Under the pieces are notes generated by a model that saw only the letters and a program-made list of their open reading frames with translations, was not told the DNA's origin and did not search any database. The position numbers and the translations under genes are program-made. A stretch of DNA of 64,000 bases from Panorpa germanica (Eukaryota; Arthropoda; Insecta; Mecoptera; Panorpidae): contig OY783221.1 of NCBI GenBank assembly GCA_963678705.1, forward strand, positions 9,176,001 through 9,240,000. The letters are read 5' to 3'. Numbering within the stretch: the stretch's first letter is position 1; every line of letters begins with the position of its first letter. This document shows positions 54,901 through 58,717 of the stretch, in pieces.

Positions 54901-56264
54901 AAATGTACAGCTCATACAATCTTAAGTCTTTTTGGTAATATTTTTACTCAGTTAAAATATTTCACTTTTTTAACATAACTCTTCTGTAATAAGTATCTTT
55001 TTGCCCTAATTTTCACTTACTATATTTAGCATATAGTAGCAGTCGTACAAAGCTCCCTTTCTTGATTTATGAATTATGAATTTTATTATAATCCTATGCA
55101 ATCATATATTAAGCCTTAGGCTGCCACACACTTTGTCATTATCGTAGATTATTATATCTTAAGAAATTATTTTTCAAAGTTTAAAGATTTTCTCAATAAC
55201 TATAAAATACTAAAATAAGATAAAAAATAATACATTTTCAGAATAAATATTACTTGATTTGCTTTAGTAAAAAATTACATGAATTTAGGGATTTTATCAC
55301 AACTGTGTGAGTCTTCATATTATTCTTCCATGGCTCTATCTTATACATCCAGTGTGTAGCTATCATAAAAAAGGAAACTTTAAATTTGAACCAATTAATA
55401 ACAAAGAACAACAGAAAAGAGATGTATTGAGAGCTCATCGATATATTTAAAATTCGTTTATAAATTTAATAAAAATTCATTTTAATAAAAGTATAGTATA
55501 TGATCATTATTACTAAAACCAATAGTTATTATTCATAGTGTGAAATTATAACCAATATACGATATAAATTATATCGTCGAACTGCATTGCAATCGTGCAA
55601 TATTTTTTTTATAGTTTCATGAACCTATTGGTTCTAACCACTGAGCTATAGATATTATAAATTATGACGTCACAAAAATCAACATTTCTTTATTAACATT
55701 GCTTATTATATTAATAGTAGTTTATTTTGCAATATAATTATATTTTGCAATTTAATCGTTTATCATTTTTTAACGCAGCATGTATTCTATGTGTAACATT
55801 TTTGTGTTTTTATAAATTTGTGCTAATGTGTCAAAAAAAATTTTCATGCAAACAGAAAAAAGGAAGTCGAGAAAAGGTACGTAAATATCTATCATAACAT
55901 ACTCGTATACATCATAAGCGCTTTGCTATTTTTACATTTACCTTCTTAAGCGTAATAATAGTTGCATAATATTCAGGCGCATAAAAACTTTAATTTTTAT
56001 TAAAAGTTTACTTATTATGTATTTATAAATTTAATATAAAAATATATAATGTATTTTAGATATAAATATTAACATTTATGGAAGGCTTTGCAGCACAAAC
56101 AACGGTCGCAGAAACCTGTAGCGGAAACGGAAGTAACAGAAGCGGAAGCATCTAGAACTCCTGAGGATTCTGTTTGTAGCGTGGAAGGTCCCTCTGGTGT
56201 CGTCGTAAGTGATGCATATGGTCCATCGACAGGAATAGCAGTGCCTCCTGGTGACAACAAATAA
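6712..56264 (+). CDS. GPR158/GPR179-family class C G-protein coupled receptor (whole gene, 15 coding exons)
   Basis: The coding joins are 6742-6915, 7372-7590, 7667-7863, 10090-10192, 10341-10483, 47446-47608, 49650-49718, 51272-51463, 51549-51676, 52628-52721, 52801-52995, 53700-53848, 54113-54224, 55856-55876 and 56094-56264. All use GT/AG borders and phases agree throughout, giving 2130 bases or about 709 residues. Layout: signal peptide 1-20; Cache-like ectodomain about 60-220; Cys-rich EGF-like stalk about 225-300 ([26 protein letters not shown]); seven membrane segments near 305-327, 340-361, 370-394, 415-435, 464-488, 497-518 and 529-550; then a basic cytoplasmic tail. The TM7 exit FVPKLW is class C-like. 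Cys369 and Cys459 are placed to form the usual TM3-ECL2 disulfide. By family, this is a plasma-membrane orphan or metabotropic glycine-type receptor related to insect CG31760 and Smog. Which of the two is the orthologue is not settled here. Confidence 0.9.
6719..6742 (+). promoter_or_regulatory. Seven-codon uORF overlapping the receptor start (TGATG)
   Basis: ATG at 6719 opens a seven-codon frame (MFLFWSR). Its stop TGA (6740-6742) shares the A of the receptor ATG at 6742, forming TGATG. Both lie in the same exon behind the 6710-6711 acceptor. Such an overlap can permit termination-reinitiation. That it regulates translation here is inference. Confidence 0.5.
7372..7590 (+). CDS. Receptor exon 2: Cache-like ectodomain, first part
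   Basis: The exon lies between TATATAG and CAG|GTAACT and encodes 73 residues in phase 0 (about 59-131). It starts [20 protein letters not shown] and contains the long amphipathic helix and the [10 protein letters not shown] strand expected at the front of a Cache-type sensor fold in this family. Confidence 0.88.
7667..7863 (+). CDS. Receptor exon 3: Cache-like ectodomain, middle
   Basis: The acceptor is TTATAG and the donor AA|GTAAGT. It encodes residues about 132-196, with [17 protein letters not shown] and [17 protein letters not shown] possible N-glycosylation site (NRT) is visible. It ends two bases into a codon, completed by exon 4. Confidence 0.88.
7903..8103. mobile_element. MITE-C foldback element, copy 2
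   Basis: This inverted-repeat element starts GGCCCTGTTCCTGAATCTTG and ends in a degenerate reverse complement (CTAAGGAATACGGGTCC). It sits about 40 bases after the exon 3 donor, in intron 3 of the receptor. Its arms are more diverged than those of copy 1, so it is probably older. Confidence 0.82.
8352..8989 (+). mobile_element. MITE-A copy 1 (about 638 bases)
   Basis: Terminal inverted repeats AATGGGCTTGTGTCCTCA and AGACACAAGCCCATT bound a non-coding AT-rich body. Related copies are at 10623-10819 (truncated), 16626-17226, 23117-23716, 48478-49076 (inverted, one end lost) and 56662-57092. No open frame suggests a transposase, so it is a non-autonomous DNA element. It sits in receptor intron 3. 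Confidence 0.88.
9386..9637 (+). mobile_element. MITE-B short form, copy 1
   Basis: An element of about 252 bases bounded by CCCAGTAAACATTTTGGAG and CACCAAATGTTTACTGGG, in receptor intron 3. Relatives occur at 15004-15260, 15299-15547, 21499-21753, 21793-22041, 28415-28660 and 33280-33534. Long forms share the ends. Short open frames through it are part of the repeat, not genes. Confidence 0.88.
10090..10192 (+). CDS. Receptor exon 4: end of the Cache-like domain
   Basis: The exon lies between GTTTCAG and GAA|GTAAGT and restores phase 0. It encodes about 35 residues (197-231), with [20 protein letters not shown] and [10 protein letters not shown], leading into the Cys-rich stalk. Confidence 0.88.
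10341..10483 (+). CDS. Receptor exon 5: EGF-like stalk (source of the duplicated exon fragments)
   Basis: The acceptor is GTTTTAG and the donor CACAG|GTAGGA. It encodes [20 protein letters not shown] and then [14 protein letters not shown], with the spaced cysteines of the EGF-like stalk. The last 104 bases (10380-10483) and the following intron sequence recur exactly at 15934-16037 and 22427-22530. This is the only copy with an acceptor. Confidence 0.9.
10623..10819 (+). mobile_element. Truncated MITE-A, copy 2
   Basis: It keeps the left end (AATGGGCTTCTGTCCTCA) and about 195 bases of body, then joins abruptly to unit sequence (CTGTTTCAAGAATCAG). That unit sequence appears about 870 bases further on in unit 2. 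The right half was therefore lost together with flanking DNA in unit 1. Confidence 0.8.
11707..11770 (+). mobile_element. tRNA-derived SINE head fragment, unit 1
   Basis: The fragment reads GACACAGTAGGAGAAAGCAT then GACTGCTGTGTCGTCGGCTT. It aligns with fragments at 18185, 24655, 48370, 53117-53182 (reverse) and 62519. The better-kept copies show a tRNA A-box-like stretch (CACAGTGGGTGAGAGCA) and a B-box-like stretch (AGGTTCAGTCTCCC) about 45 bases apart. This one has a decayed B box. Confidence 0.55.
11851..14328 (-). CDS. F-box-like/leucine-rich-repeat protein, tandem copy 1
   Basis: Exons on the minus strand: 14328-14319, 13697-12331, 12157-12008 and 11925-11851, all GT/AG with agreeing phases, giving 533 residues. 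The start is the ATG in the 10-base coding exon 1 (MKR), which joins in frame to give [20 protein letters not shown]. Residues about 8-50 look like a divergent F-box ([20 protein letters not shown]). Residues about 75-455 hold degenerate leucine-rich repeats ([60 protein letters not shown]). By family, such proteins are substrate adaptors of SCF ubiquitin ligases; the substrate is unknown. It lies antisense within receptor intron 5. The tail carries G503-I504 where copies 2 and 3 have V-F. No stops or frameshifts were seen. Confidence 0.85.
15004..15260 (-). mobile_element. MITE-B short form in unit 1 (first)
   Basis: An inverted copy bounded by AGTAAACATTTGGTGAAGCA and GACTCCAAAATGATTACTG. 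The same copy is at 21499-21753 in unit 2, so it was inserted before the triplication. Confidence 0.82.
15299..15547 (-). mobile_element. MITE-B short form in unit 1 (second)
   Basis: A second inverted copy, bounded by CCCAGTAAACAATTTGGTGA and CCAAAATGATTAGTGGG. It is matched at 21793-22041 in unit 2. Two adjacent copies in the same orientation suggest repeated insertion at a favoured site or local duplication. Confidence 0.85.
15934..16037 (+). pseudogene. Truncated duplicate of receptor exon 5, first extra copy
   Basis: These 104 bases are identical to the 3' part of exon 5 (10380-10483), including the splice donor and the intron beyond. The 5' part and acceptor are replaced by unrelated DNA ending TTTAAAAAATTTT. 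The nearest upstream acceptor-like site (ATTGTAG, about 15893) would give an early stop in the phase required by exon 4. I infer that the fragment is not used. Confidence 0.9.
16626..17226 (+). mobile_element. MITE-A copy 3 (in unit 2)
   Basis: Bounded by AATGGGCTTGTGTCCTCA and AGGACACAAGCCTATT. It is shared with unit 3 (23117-23716) with few changes, so it was present before those two units separated. Confidence 0.85.
18185..18248 (+). mobile_element. tRNA-derived SINE head fragment, unit 2
   Basis: Counterpart of the unit 1 fragment at 11707 with two or three base changes. It lies just beyond the 3' end of F-box/LRR copy 2. Confidence 0.5.
18329..20790 (-). CDS. F-box-like/leucine-rich-repeat protein, tandem copy 2
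   Basis: Exons on the minus strand: 20790-20781, 20159-18793, 18635-18486 and 18403-18329, giving 533 residues. The large exon differs from copy 1 by a single residue (TDDEQQ to TEDEQQ). In exon 3, G-I becomes V-F through an 11-base micro-inversion. In exon 4, FTRFQ becomes FTGFQ, and the stop is TGA instead of TAA. Splice sites and the MKR start exon are intact. Promoter DNA upstream of exon 1 is duplicated as well, so the copy should be expressible. Confidence 0.85.
21499..21753 (-). mobile_element. MITE-B short form in unit 2 (first)
   Basis: Counterpart of 15004-15260. Its right end reads GATTACTGGG, keeping the family TIR better than unit 1 does (GATTACTGTG). Confidence 0.82.
21793..22041 (-). 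mobile_element. MITE-B short form in unit 2 (second)
   Basis: Counterpart of 15299-15547, bounded by CCCAGTAAACAATTTGGTGA and GATTAGTGGG. Confidence 0.85.
22427..22530 (+). pseudogene. Truncated duplicate of receptor exon 5, second extra copy
   Basis: These 104 bases are identical to the 3' end of exon 5, with the same upstream junction as the copy at 15934. The two extra copies thus share one breakpoint and arose by repeated tandem duplication. The donor is kept and the acceptor is lost. Confidence 0.9.
23117..23716 (+). mobile_element. MITE-A copy 4 (in unit 3)
   Basis: Same element as 16626-17226 at the same position in the unit, ends AATGGGCTTGTGTCCTCA and AGGACACAAGCCTATT. Confidence 0.85.
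24655..24718 (+). mobile_element. tRNA-derived SINE head fragment, unit 3
   Basis: Counterpart of 11707 and 18185, just beyond the 3' end of F-box/LRR copy 3. Confidence 0.5.
24799..27708 (-). CDS. F-box-like/leucine-rich-repeat protein, tandem copy 3
   Basis: Exons on the minus strand: 27708-27699, 26629-25263, 25105-24956 and 24873-24799, giving 533 residues, all open. It is the most diverged of the three: AAAQ to AAASQ-type change in the F-box, LCRVLK to [14 protein letters not shown] to [14 protein letters not shown] to GGPSNN, LERLDL to LKRLDL, and NVYQF to NVDQF in exon 3. Several changes sit in the repeat region, which in this family contacts substrate. Intron 1 is longer because of the transposon at 26842-27316. 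Splice sites remain intact. Confidence 0.85.
26842..27316. mobile_element. TIR DNA element inserted in intron 1 of F-box/LRR copy 3
   Basis: The ends GGTAATTATTGGATGCGACT (continuing ATACACTTTTGT) and their exact reverse complement bound about 475 bases that units 1 and 2 lack. An inner stem (AAAAGGCGGTTTT / AAAACCGCCTTTT) lies at 26881-26913. No coding capacity. Unit sequence present in copies 1 and 2 around the site is missing, so the event was insertion plus local deletion or replacement. Confidence 0.85.
28415..28660 (+). mobile_element. Partial MITE-B
   Basis: The body matches the family from TGGAGTCTCTTTGACATCAT to ACACTTCACCAAATT, but both outermost CCCAGTAAAC ends are eroded. It adjoins the right limit of unit 3. 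Confidence 0.75.
28740..29200 (+). pseudogene. LINE remnant, region between endonuclease and reverse transcriptase
   Basis: Open frame to 29042, then continuing with frameshifts. Visible features are [30 protein letters not shown] and, in a shifted frame, [11 protein letters not shown] and [13 protein letters not shown]. This is the typical WWxxEC and basic-helix stretch of jockey/CR1-type non-LTR elements just after the endonuclease. It is degraded and 5'- and 3'-truncated. Confidence 0.7.
29762..30136 (+). mobile_element. MITE-B long form, copy 1 (internally deleted, 375 bases)
   Basis: The ends are CCCAGTAAACATTTTGGAGT and ACCAAATTGTTTACTGGG. The inner sequence (TCTGGAACGTGTTCGTTTTC and others) is shared with 39500-40512 and 49981-50806, but most of the middle is missing. 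Confidence 0.87.
30828..31142. repeat. Large inverted repeat with MITE-C at its centre
   Basis: The outer arms (CGATTATTACTTGAAAATTT and its reverse complement near 31116-31135) extend well beyond the MITE-C hairpin (30886-31090) that forms the centre. Intervening bits also pair (TCTGATTTCGGACCT with AGGTACAAAATCAG). This is either a longer foldback element that took up MITE-C, or a longer family member. Confidence 0.7.
30886..31090. mobile_element. MITE-C foldback element, copy 3
   Basis: The left arm is GGGCCCTATTCCTGAGTCTT and the right arm AAGACTCAGGAATAGGGCCC. These ends are perfectly complementary, suggesting a young insertion. Confidence 0.88.
31143..31800. other. Intron DNA without a recognisable gene
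   Basis: AT-rich sequence of receptor intron 5. I see no family likeness. The open frame at 31435-31632 matches nothing I know. Confidence 0.4.
31800..32255 (+). pseudogene. Mariner (irritans-type) transposase remnant
   Basis: The C-terminal part of a DD34D transposase is open from 31840 to 32184. It has [11 protein letters not shown] with the second catalytic Asp, 34 residues, then SPDLAPSDY with the third, and ends EGDYVDE-like (LDGDYVDE). The first Asp and the DNA-binding half are missing; faint GILFIDYL-like codons just before show an internal deletion. After the stop, a likely 3' terminal repeat (GGCCCGGGACTTTTCAGCCA) ends near 32250. No left end was found, so it is inactive. Confidence 0.88.
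32256..33279. other. Intron DNA without a recognisable gene
   Basis: AT-rich receptor intron 5 sequence. No coding likeness or repeat shared with the rest of the window was noticed. Confidence 0.4.
33280..33534 (+). mobile_element. MITE-B short form, intact
   Basis: Complete ends CCCAGTAAACATTTTGGAGT and ACCAAATTGTTTACTGGG, 255 bases. It is a good reference copy for the family. Confidence 0.9.
33535..36622. other. Intron DNA without a recognisable gene
   Basis: About 3 kb of AT-rich receptor intron 5. Only short direct and inverted repeats were seen, and no supported gene. Confidence 0.4.
36623..36672. repeat. Perfect 18-base stem-loop with CATCGATG core
   Basis: GTATATAAAAACATCGAT at 36623-36640 is exactly complementary to ATCGATGTTTTTATATAC at 36655-36672, with a 14-base loop. 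It could be a small foldback element or cruciform-prone site. Nothing links it to a function. Confidence 0.75.
37370..37860 (-). pseudogene. LINE 3' end with zinc-knuckle-like C-terminus, copy 1
   Basis: A 121-residue open frame shows [13 protein letters not shown], then [20 protein letters not shown]. This is the CxC..H..C pattern at the C-terminus of many jockey/CR1-type non-LTR polyproteins. Non-coding tail and TTTA-rich end follow toward 37376. It is 5'-truncated. A second copy is at 58718-59340 and a decayed one at 46425-46640. Confidence 0.82.
37861..39499. other. Intron DNA without a recognisable gene
   Basis: AT-rich receptor intron 5. Short open frames (38082-38282, 38934-39119) show no domain. 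Confidence 0.4.
39500..40512 (+). mobile_element. MITE-B long form, copy 2 (longest, about 1.0 kb)
   Basis: Bounded by CCCAGTAAACATTTTGGAGT and ACCAAATTGGTTACTGGG. The inner part is shared with 49981-50806, including CCACGATCGGCAGGTCTGCG and GAATGATGTTGGAAAAAGAA. Open frames are short and match no transposase known to me, so it is probably non-autonomous. Confidence 0.87.
41262..42138. mobile_element. TIR element D, copy 1, split by a mariner
   Basis: The left end AGGCCGTCCGCACATTCGTC continues GACTGATTGCAAACGCGAGC. The right end is the matching reverse complement (GAATCAGTCGACTCGTGTG, AGAACGGCCT). A mariner remnant (41479-41967) is nested inside. Inner motifs CCCCGAATCTGCCCGAAC and CGAAACTTCGTT-like arms recur in copy 2. 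Confidence 0.8.
41479..41967 (-). mobile_element. Nested mariner-type remnant with both ends
   Basis: The ends CGAGGCGTGTTTTTTAAGTA and TACTTGCTTAAAAAACATGCCTCG are inverted repeats of about 32 bases. On the minus strand the transposase C-terminus is readable ([20 protein letters not shown] ending NYVEK-stop near 41582). An N-terminal helix-turn-helix piece ([13 protein letters not shown]) is joined directly upstream. The catalytic core is deleted, so it is an inactive internal-deletion derivative. Confidence 0.85.
42620..42860 (+). repeat. Dispersed repeat E, copy 1
   Basis: It shares GTATCATTCCCACTGCTTTA, GCAATACGCGTAGTCGTTCA, AGAACCTTACAAGGTCCA and AAAATGCAGTAGGATTTA with 49770-50890. There a long MITE-B interrupts it. 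The class is unknown. Confidence 0.75.
43892..44427. mobile_element. TIR element D, copy 2 (uninterrupted)
   Basis: The left end AAGGCCCTCCGCACACGACG continues CGACTGGTTGCAAACCTTAG. The right end is its reverse complement (CTAAGGTTTGTAACCAGTCG, CGTCGTGTGCTGGGTGCCTT). The inner arms also pair. This is a long-TIR non-autonomous DNA element. Confidence 0.85.
44570..44840. repeat. Dispersed repeat F, copy 1
   Basis: It shares TTTATCAAAATTCTATC, TTTTGTGTATAATAGA, CGGTCAAAAATTCT, and AATCTATCAAA followed by TTTCACACT, in the same order as 63352-63620. The class is unknown; the short open frame inside is not a gene. Confidence 0.72.
44841..46424. other. Intron DNA without a recognisable gene
   Basis: AT-rich receptor intron 5, nothing supported. 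Confidence 0.4.
46425..46640 (+). pseudogene. Decayed LINE C-terminus, copy 3
   Basis: On the + strand the translation shows [35 protein letters not shown] and then a broken remainder, matching the zinc-knuckle-like tail at 37492-37857. It is interrupted by frameshifts. Confidence 0.75.
46641..47445. other. End of receptor intron 5, no gene seen
   Basis: AT-rich sequence ending in a normal acceptor (TATCGGTACAG) at 47445. Confidence 0.5.
47446..47608 (+). CDS. Receptor exon 6: end of Cys-rich stalk and TM1
   Basis: Its first base completes the Arg codon begun in exon 5. The sequence reads [19 protein letters not shown], then [20 protein letters not shown] (TM1, about 305-327) and the basic RHRKCK at the cytoplasmic side. 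The donor is AAG|GTAAGG. The 37 kb intron before it is supported by phase and by family order. Confidence 0.9.
47609..48365. other. Receptor intron 6, first part
   Basis: AT-rich, no gene supported. A 92-codon frame on the minus strand (48033-48311) has no recognisable domain. Confidence 0.4.
48366..48402 (+). mobile_element. tRNA-derived SINE head fragment with good A box
   Basis: TGACACAGTGGGTGAGAGCA has the layout of a tRNA D-arm and A box (AGTGGG..AGAGCA). The likeness stops after CACTGATG, so no B box is present. Confidence 0.55.
48478..49076 (-). mobile_element. MITE-A copy 5 (inverted, one end lost)
   Basis: It ends with AATGAGGGCACAAGCCCATT. The other end lacks the GGGCTTGTGTC terminus and begins at the AAGTGTACTATATATTGATA part of the body. 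It lies in receptor intron 6. Confidence 0.85.
49650..49718 (+). CDS. Receptor exon 7: TM2
   Basis: A 69-base exon in phase 0 between TTTTAG and GCG|GTATGT. It encodes [20 protein letters not shown] and YSA, forming most of TM2. Confidence 0.9.
49770..50890 (+). repeat. Dispersed repeat E, copy 2, interrupted by long MITE-B
   Basis: The parts 49770-49980 and 50807-50890 match 42620-42860 continuously. The long MITE-B 49981-50806 sits between them, giving the order of events: E first, then MITE-B. Confidence 0.78.
49981..50806 (+). mobile_element. MITE-B long form, copy 3 (nested in repeat E)
   Basis: Ends CCCAGTAAACATTTTGGAGT and ACCAAATTGTTTACTGGG. About 826 bases, collinear with 39500-40512 with internal deletions. 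Confidence 0.88.
51272..51463 (+). CDS. Receptor exon 8: extracellular loop 1, TM3, intracellular loop 2
   Basis: Phase 0, 64 residues, between CTCGCAG and ATG|GTAATA. It holds two cysteines before TM3 (CLIEPWC), TM3 ([20 protein letters not shown]) and a basic loop [15 protein letters not shown]4 begins with LLKYLAAM. Confidence 0.9.
51549..51676 (+). CDS. Receptor exon 9: TM4 and extracellular loop 2
   Basis: Between TTTACAG and AG|GTAGGA. It encodes [20 protein letters not shown] and [10 protein letters not shown]. Cys459 is positioned to pair with the TM3 cysteine, as is usual in class C receptors. It ends within an Arg codon. Confidence 0.9.
51727..52185 (+). pseudogene. ND2: Nuclear mitochondrial insertion: partial NADH dehydrogenase subunit 2
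   Basis: Read with the invertebrate mitochondrial code (ATA Met, TGA Trp), the segment gives [57 protein letters not shown] and, after a small deletion, TWQMIAPLMLISHCWEK. A decayed [12 protein letters not shown] follows. These are hallmark ND2 segments, in order. It lies in receptor intron 9, has frameshifts and lacks both ends of ND2, so it is non-functional. Confidence 0.92.
52628..52721 (+). CDS. Receptor exon 10: TM5
   Basis: Its first base completes the Arg codon from exon 9. It encodes [20 protein letters not shown] and [11 protein letters not shown] (TM5). The donor is CAG|GTTATT, a weaker variant. Confidence 0.88.
52801..52995 (+). CDS. Receptor exon 11: TM6 and TM7
   Basis: Phase 0, 65 residues, between GTTTTAG and CAT|GTAAGT. 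It contains TM6 ([20 protein letters not shown]) and TM7 ([20 protein letters not shown]), with the class C-like PKLW exit. Confidence 0.9.
53117..53182 (-). mobile_element. tRNA-derived SINE head fragment with A- and B-box-like motifs
   Basis: On the minus strand it reads GATACAGTGAGCAAGAGCAT, then GACTGCTGTGCCTCCAGGTT, then CAGTCTCCC. The B-box-like stretch is GGTTCAGTCTCC. It lies in receptor intron 11 and is the best copy for seeing both pol III boxes. Confidence 0.6.
53700..53848 (+). CDS. Receptor exon 12: proximal cytoplasmic tail
   Basis: Between ATTGTAG and AG|GTAAAT. It encodes [20 protein letters not shown] and [16 protein letters not shown], an acidic tail segment in which a helix is likely. 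It ends within an Arg codon. Confidence 0.86.
54113..54224 (+). CDS. Receptor exon 13: basic tail segment
   Basis: It encodes [20 protein letters not shown] and [17 protein letters not shown]. The chosen donor is CAA|GTGAGT. A second donor 12 bases on (AAG|GTATCA) stays in frame and would add VSMK. RRFSLQ resembles a basophilic-kinase site (R-R-x-S). Confidence 0.85.
54225..55855. other. Receptor intron 13, no gene seen
   Basis: AT-rich; no supported gene or repeat. It ends at the acceptor TGCAAACAG before the microexon. Confidence 0.5.
55856..55876 (+). CDS. Receptor exon 14: 21-base microexon
   Basis: Flanked by GCAAACAG and GTACGTAAAT. It encodes KKGSREK in phase 0, so it can be skipped or included without a frameshift. 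Assignment rests on splice sites and phase only. Its upstream pyrimidine tract is short, which fits regulated use. Confidence 0.6.
56094..56264 (+). CDS. Receptor exon 15: C-terminus and stop
   Basis: After TTTGCAG it encodes [20 protein letters not shown] to VPPGDNK and a TAA stop. A second acceptor 9 bases earlier (GGAAG at 56080-56084) would add ALQ in frame. The tail is short compared with the long tails of the vertebrate relatives. Confidence 0.82.
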   Translation, partial: HKQRSQKPVAETEVTEAEASRTPEDSVCSVEGPSGVVVSDAYGPSTGIAVPPGDNK

Positions 56265-56471
56265 CATCAGGAGACGCACATGTAATATTAAAACGGATGT
56301 AGATGACTGACATGGGTCTAAAGTTGAATTGTGTTCATATTTAGGATAGGTGGAGAGGGAGGAAGGGCCATAACAGGAGGGAGTAAAGTTTGAAGATGAT
56401 GTATATAATAAAATTCGTGTAAAATTCATTTGTGAGATAATATGGACCTAAATGATATGATATTTGCCGTG

Positions 56472-56501
56472 AAATAAATAGATATATATGTACGATAATA
56501 A
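56472..56501 (+). terminator. Receptor polyadenylation signals
   Basis: Two AATAAA hexamers, at 56472-56477 and 56496-56501, lie about 210-235 bases after the stop codon. They give a 3' UTR of about 250 bases. Confidence 0.65.
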
Positions 56502-56661
56502 ACTAGCCTTGCAGATAATATTTTATATTGATTGTATAAAGCGGCATAGACAAGAAATGTGCAACATTAGCTTAAATCCATATTCTAAGTCTGTATTCAG
56601 AAATTTTTAGAAAAATAAGAGATTATTTTATTCAGCAATTATTTCTTGTGGAGAATATTTG

Positions 56662-57092
56662 AATGGACTTGTGTCCTCATTTTTTAACGGTCGATTTTTT
56701 GATTGTTGATTGAAATTAATGTTAGTAAATGTATATTCGCGTTTTTATTTTAATAAATATCTAAATGTTGATGGAGATATAGCAATTAAAAATTCGAATT
56801 TTAATGTGTCTGCATTATTAAGAGTATGTTACTTATTTTTTCCATGGATAACAGTTCTGTGTTGAATATGCTATCTCTTTTACACTCTGTTATATAAAAG
56901 AGATAGCAACTTAGTAAACGTAATGTCACATGTCTTGGAATACTCTACTAGTTGGAACCCATTAATAATTAATGCGACAAAATGAATTTTTTAATTGTTA
57001 ATATCTCCTAACATATAAAGACTTCTAGTAACCAACTTTATCAATATATATTACAGATTTATAGAAATTAAGACATAAGACACAAGCCCATT
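56662..57092 (+). mobile_element. MITE-A copy 6 (diverged)
   Basis: Bounded by AATGGACTTGTGTCCTCA and AGACACAAGCCCATT, 431 bases. It is shorter and more diverged in the middle than copy 1 and sits just beyond the receptor 3' end. Confidence 0.83.
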
Positions 57093-58717
57093 ATAACAAA
57101 TTTCAAAAGCATTTTGTTAGTACAAGTATAAACATAATTTAAAAACAGTAAATCGTTTTATATCGCTTGACTAATGGAGATGGATAATTGTAATGTTTTA
57201 TGATATGTGTTCCAGAGGTAAATAAGCGTTCACTGCTCGCAATGGATTTATTCAATAAAACTTAGAAGAGAAGAGAAGCGGGAAGTAATATGTATGCAAC
57301 GACAACTACTGCTTTACTGTGACAACAACTGAGCAGCATGCATTCCAATTCCAACGGTTGCTCGTCATCAACATCATGTTTGTGTAACTAACCATGCAGA
57401 TGAAAAACGTAACTGTCGCTGCATACGCATACCCTCTTGCTTCAATTCTCTCACACTTCATAATTTAATATAATGATTCAATTTCCAACCCAAATAATTT
57501 TTATTATTTATTTTTTTAACGACGATTTATTAGTAGTTTTAAAATAAATTTTTGTTTAAATGGTTTTTTAATTTTTTGGAACTATATTATATTATTTGCA
57601 AGACTATTTGTAACCAACATACTATGTGTAAAAACATAATTGTTTTTGAGTATATAATATTTGTAAATTAATATTTAATAATTAAATACAAATCATATAC
57701 ATAAATATGGGATTAATATTAAGATATTTGTCTAACAACAGTTGTAGTAAAATTAACTGAATGTGCCCTAATTGCCTCTGATGAGTCTGATTAAAACATG
57801 GATATCAATTAATATAGGTGATGTATCTCTATATTTTTAATTTCACTATTACATTTGATACTAACAATATAATTTTAACTACTAACAACAAAATAATTTT
57901 TTTTAACTGATGTTTTATTATTTATCGAAGTTAAACATATTTCTTTTACATAGCCACTAAACAAATTAAGCAAAATTCATTAAAGATCTGTTAATAATAT
58001 ATTAATTTTTAATGGGTAATGTATAATGTCTTTTAATGTAAAAAAATAGCTTATTAGAAAAAGCAAAATTCAAATTTTTTCAATGTTTTAAAAAGTATAA
58101 AAGTAGCCTCAGTAAAACCTTTATAATTCGTAAACTAATGGTCGGATTGTCATGAAATTTTAATGCTCATCGTTTAAAGGTTGGTGCTATCTAAAAATCG
58201 TATGGATCGGCTGTACCAGAAACTACTACCTTATAAGATGCTTTAAAACTGAAGAAAAATTAAAAATAAGAGATACCCATCCTATCTATTAAAATACATA
58301 CCATGTTTAAATCAATTGTATTTAGTCGCTATAATTGTTATTTGTTTCTGTTAAATCAATAATTTGTTAACTGTTAAATATTGCTTGTTAAAATAATATT
58401 TGATATCCTAGAATTAACAAGAAATAAATATTAGTTTAGTAATAGTAAAAAAGAAAATCCATATTAAAGATAAATGGAATAATGTGTATATAGTTAGAGA
58501 CATTCATGCTTAGAATACGCACAAAAAGAACATTTAGGCCGTAATTTAACGTAAGAAGATTACCACTCGGTTGTTTGTTGATGCAGACGTGTTAAAAACA
58601 TATTTACTGAGAAATTTACATTTTTTTATGCTTTTGGTTTCATGCTAGTGGGTAACATACTAAAGAAATACATCATAAAACGTTGTATATTAGGTAAAAT
58701 TGTTTACGTAACAGATA
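57093..58717. other. Region after the receptor gene without a recognisable gene
   Basis: AT-rich; I see no coding likeness or structured element. Confidence 0.45.
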
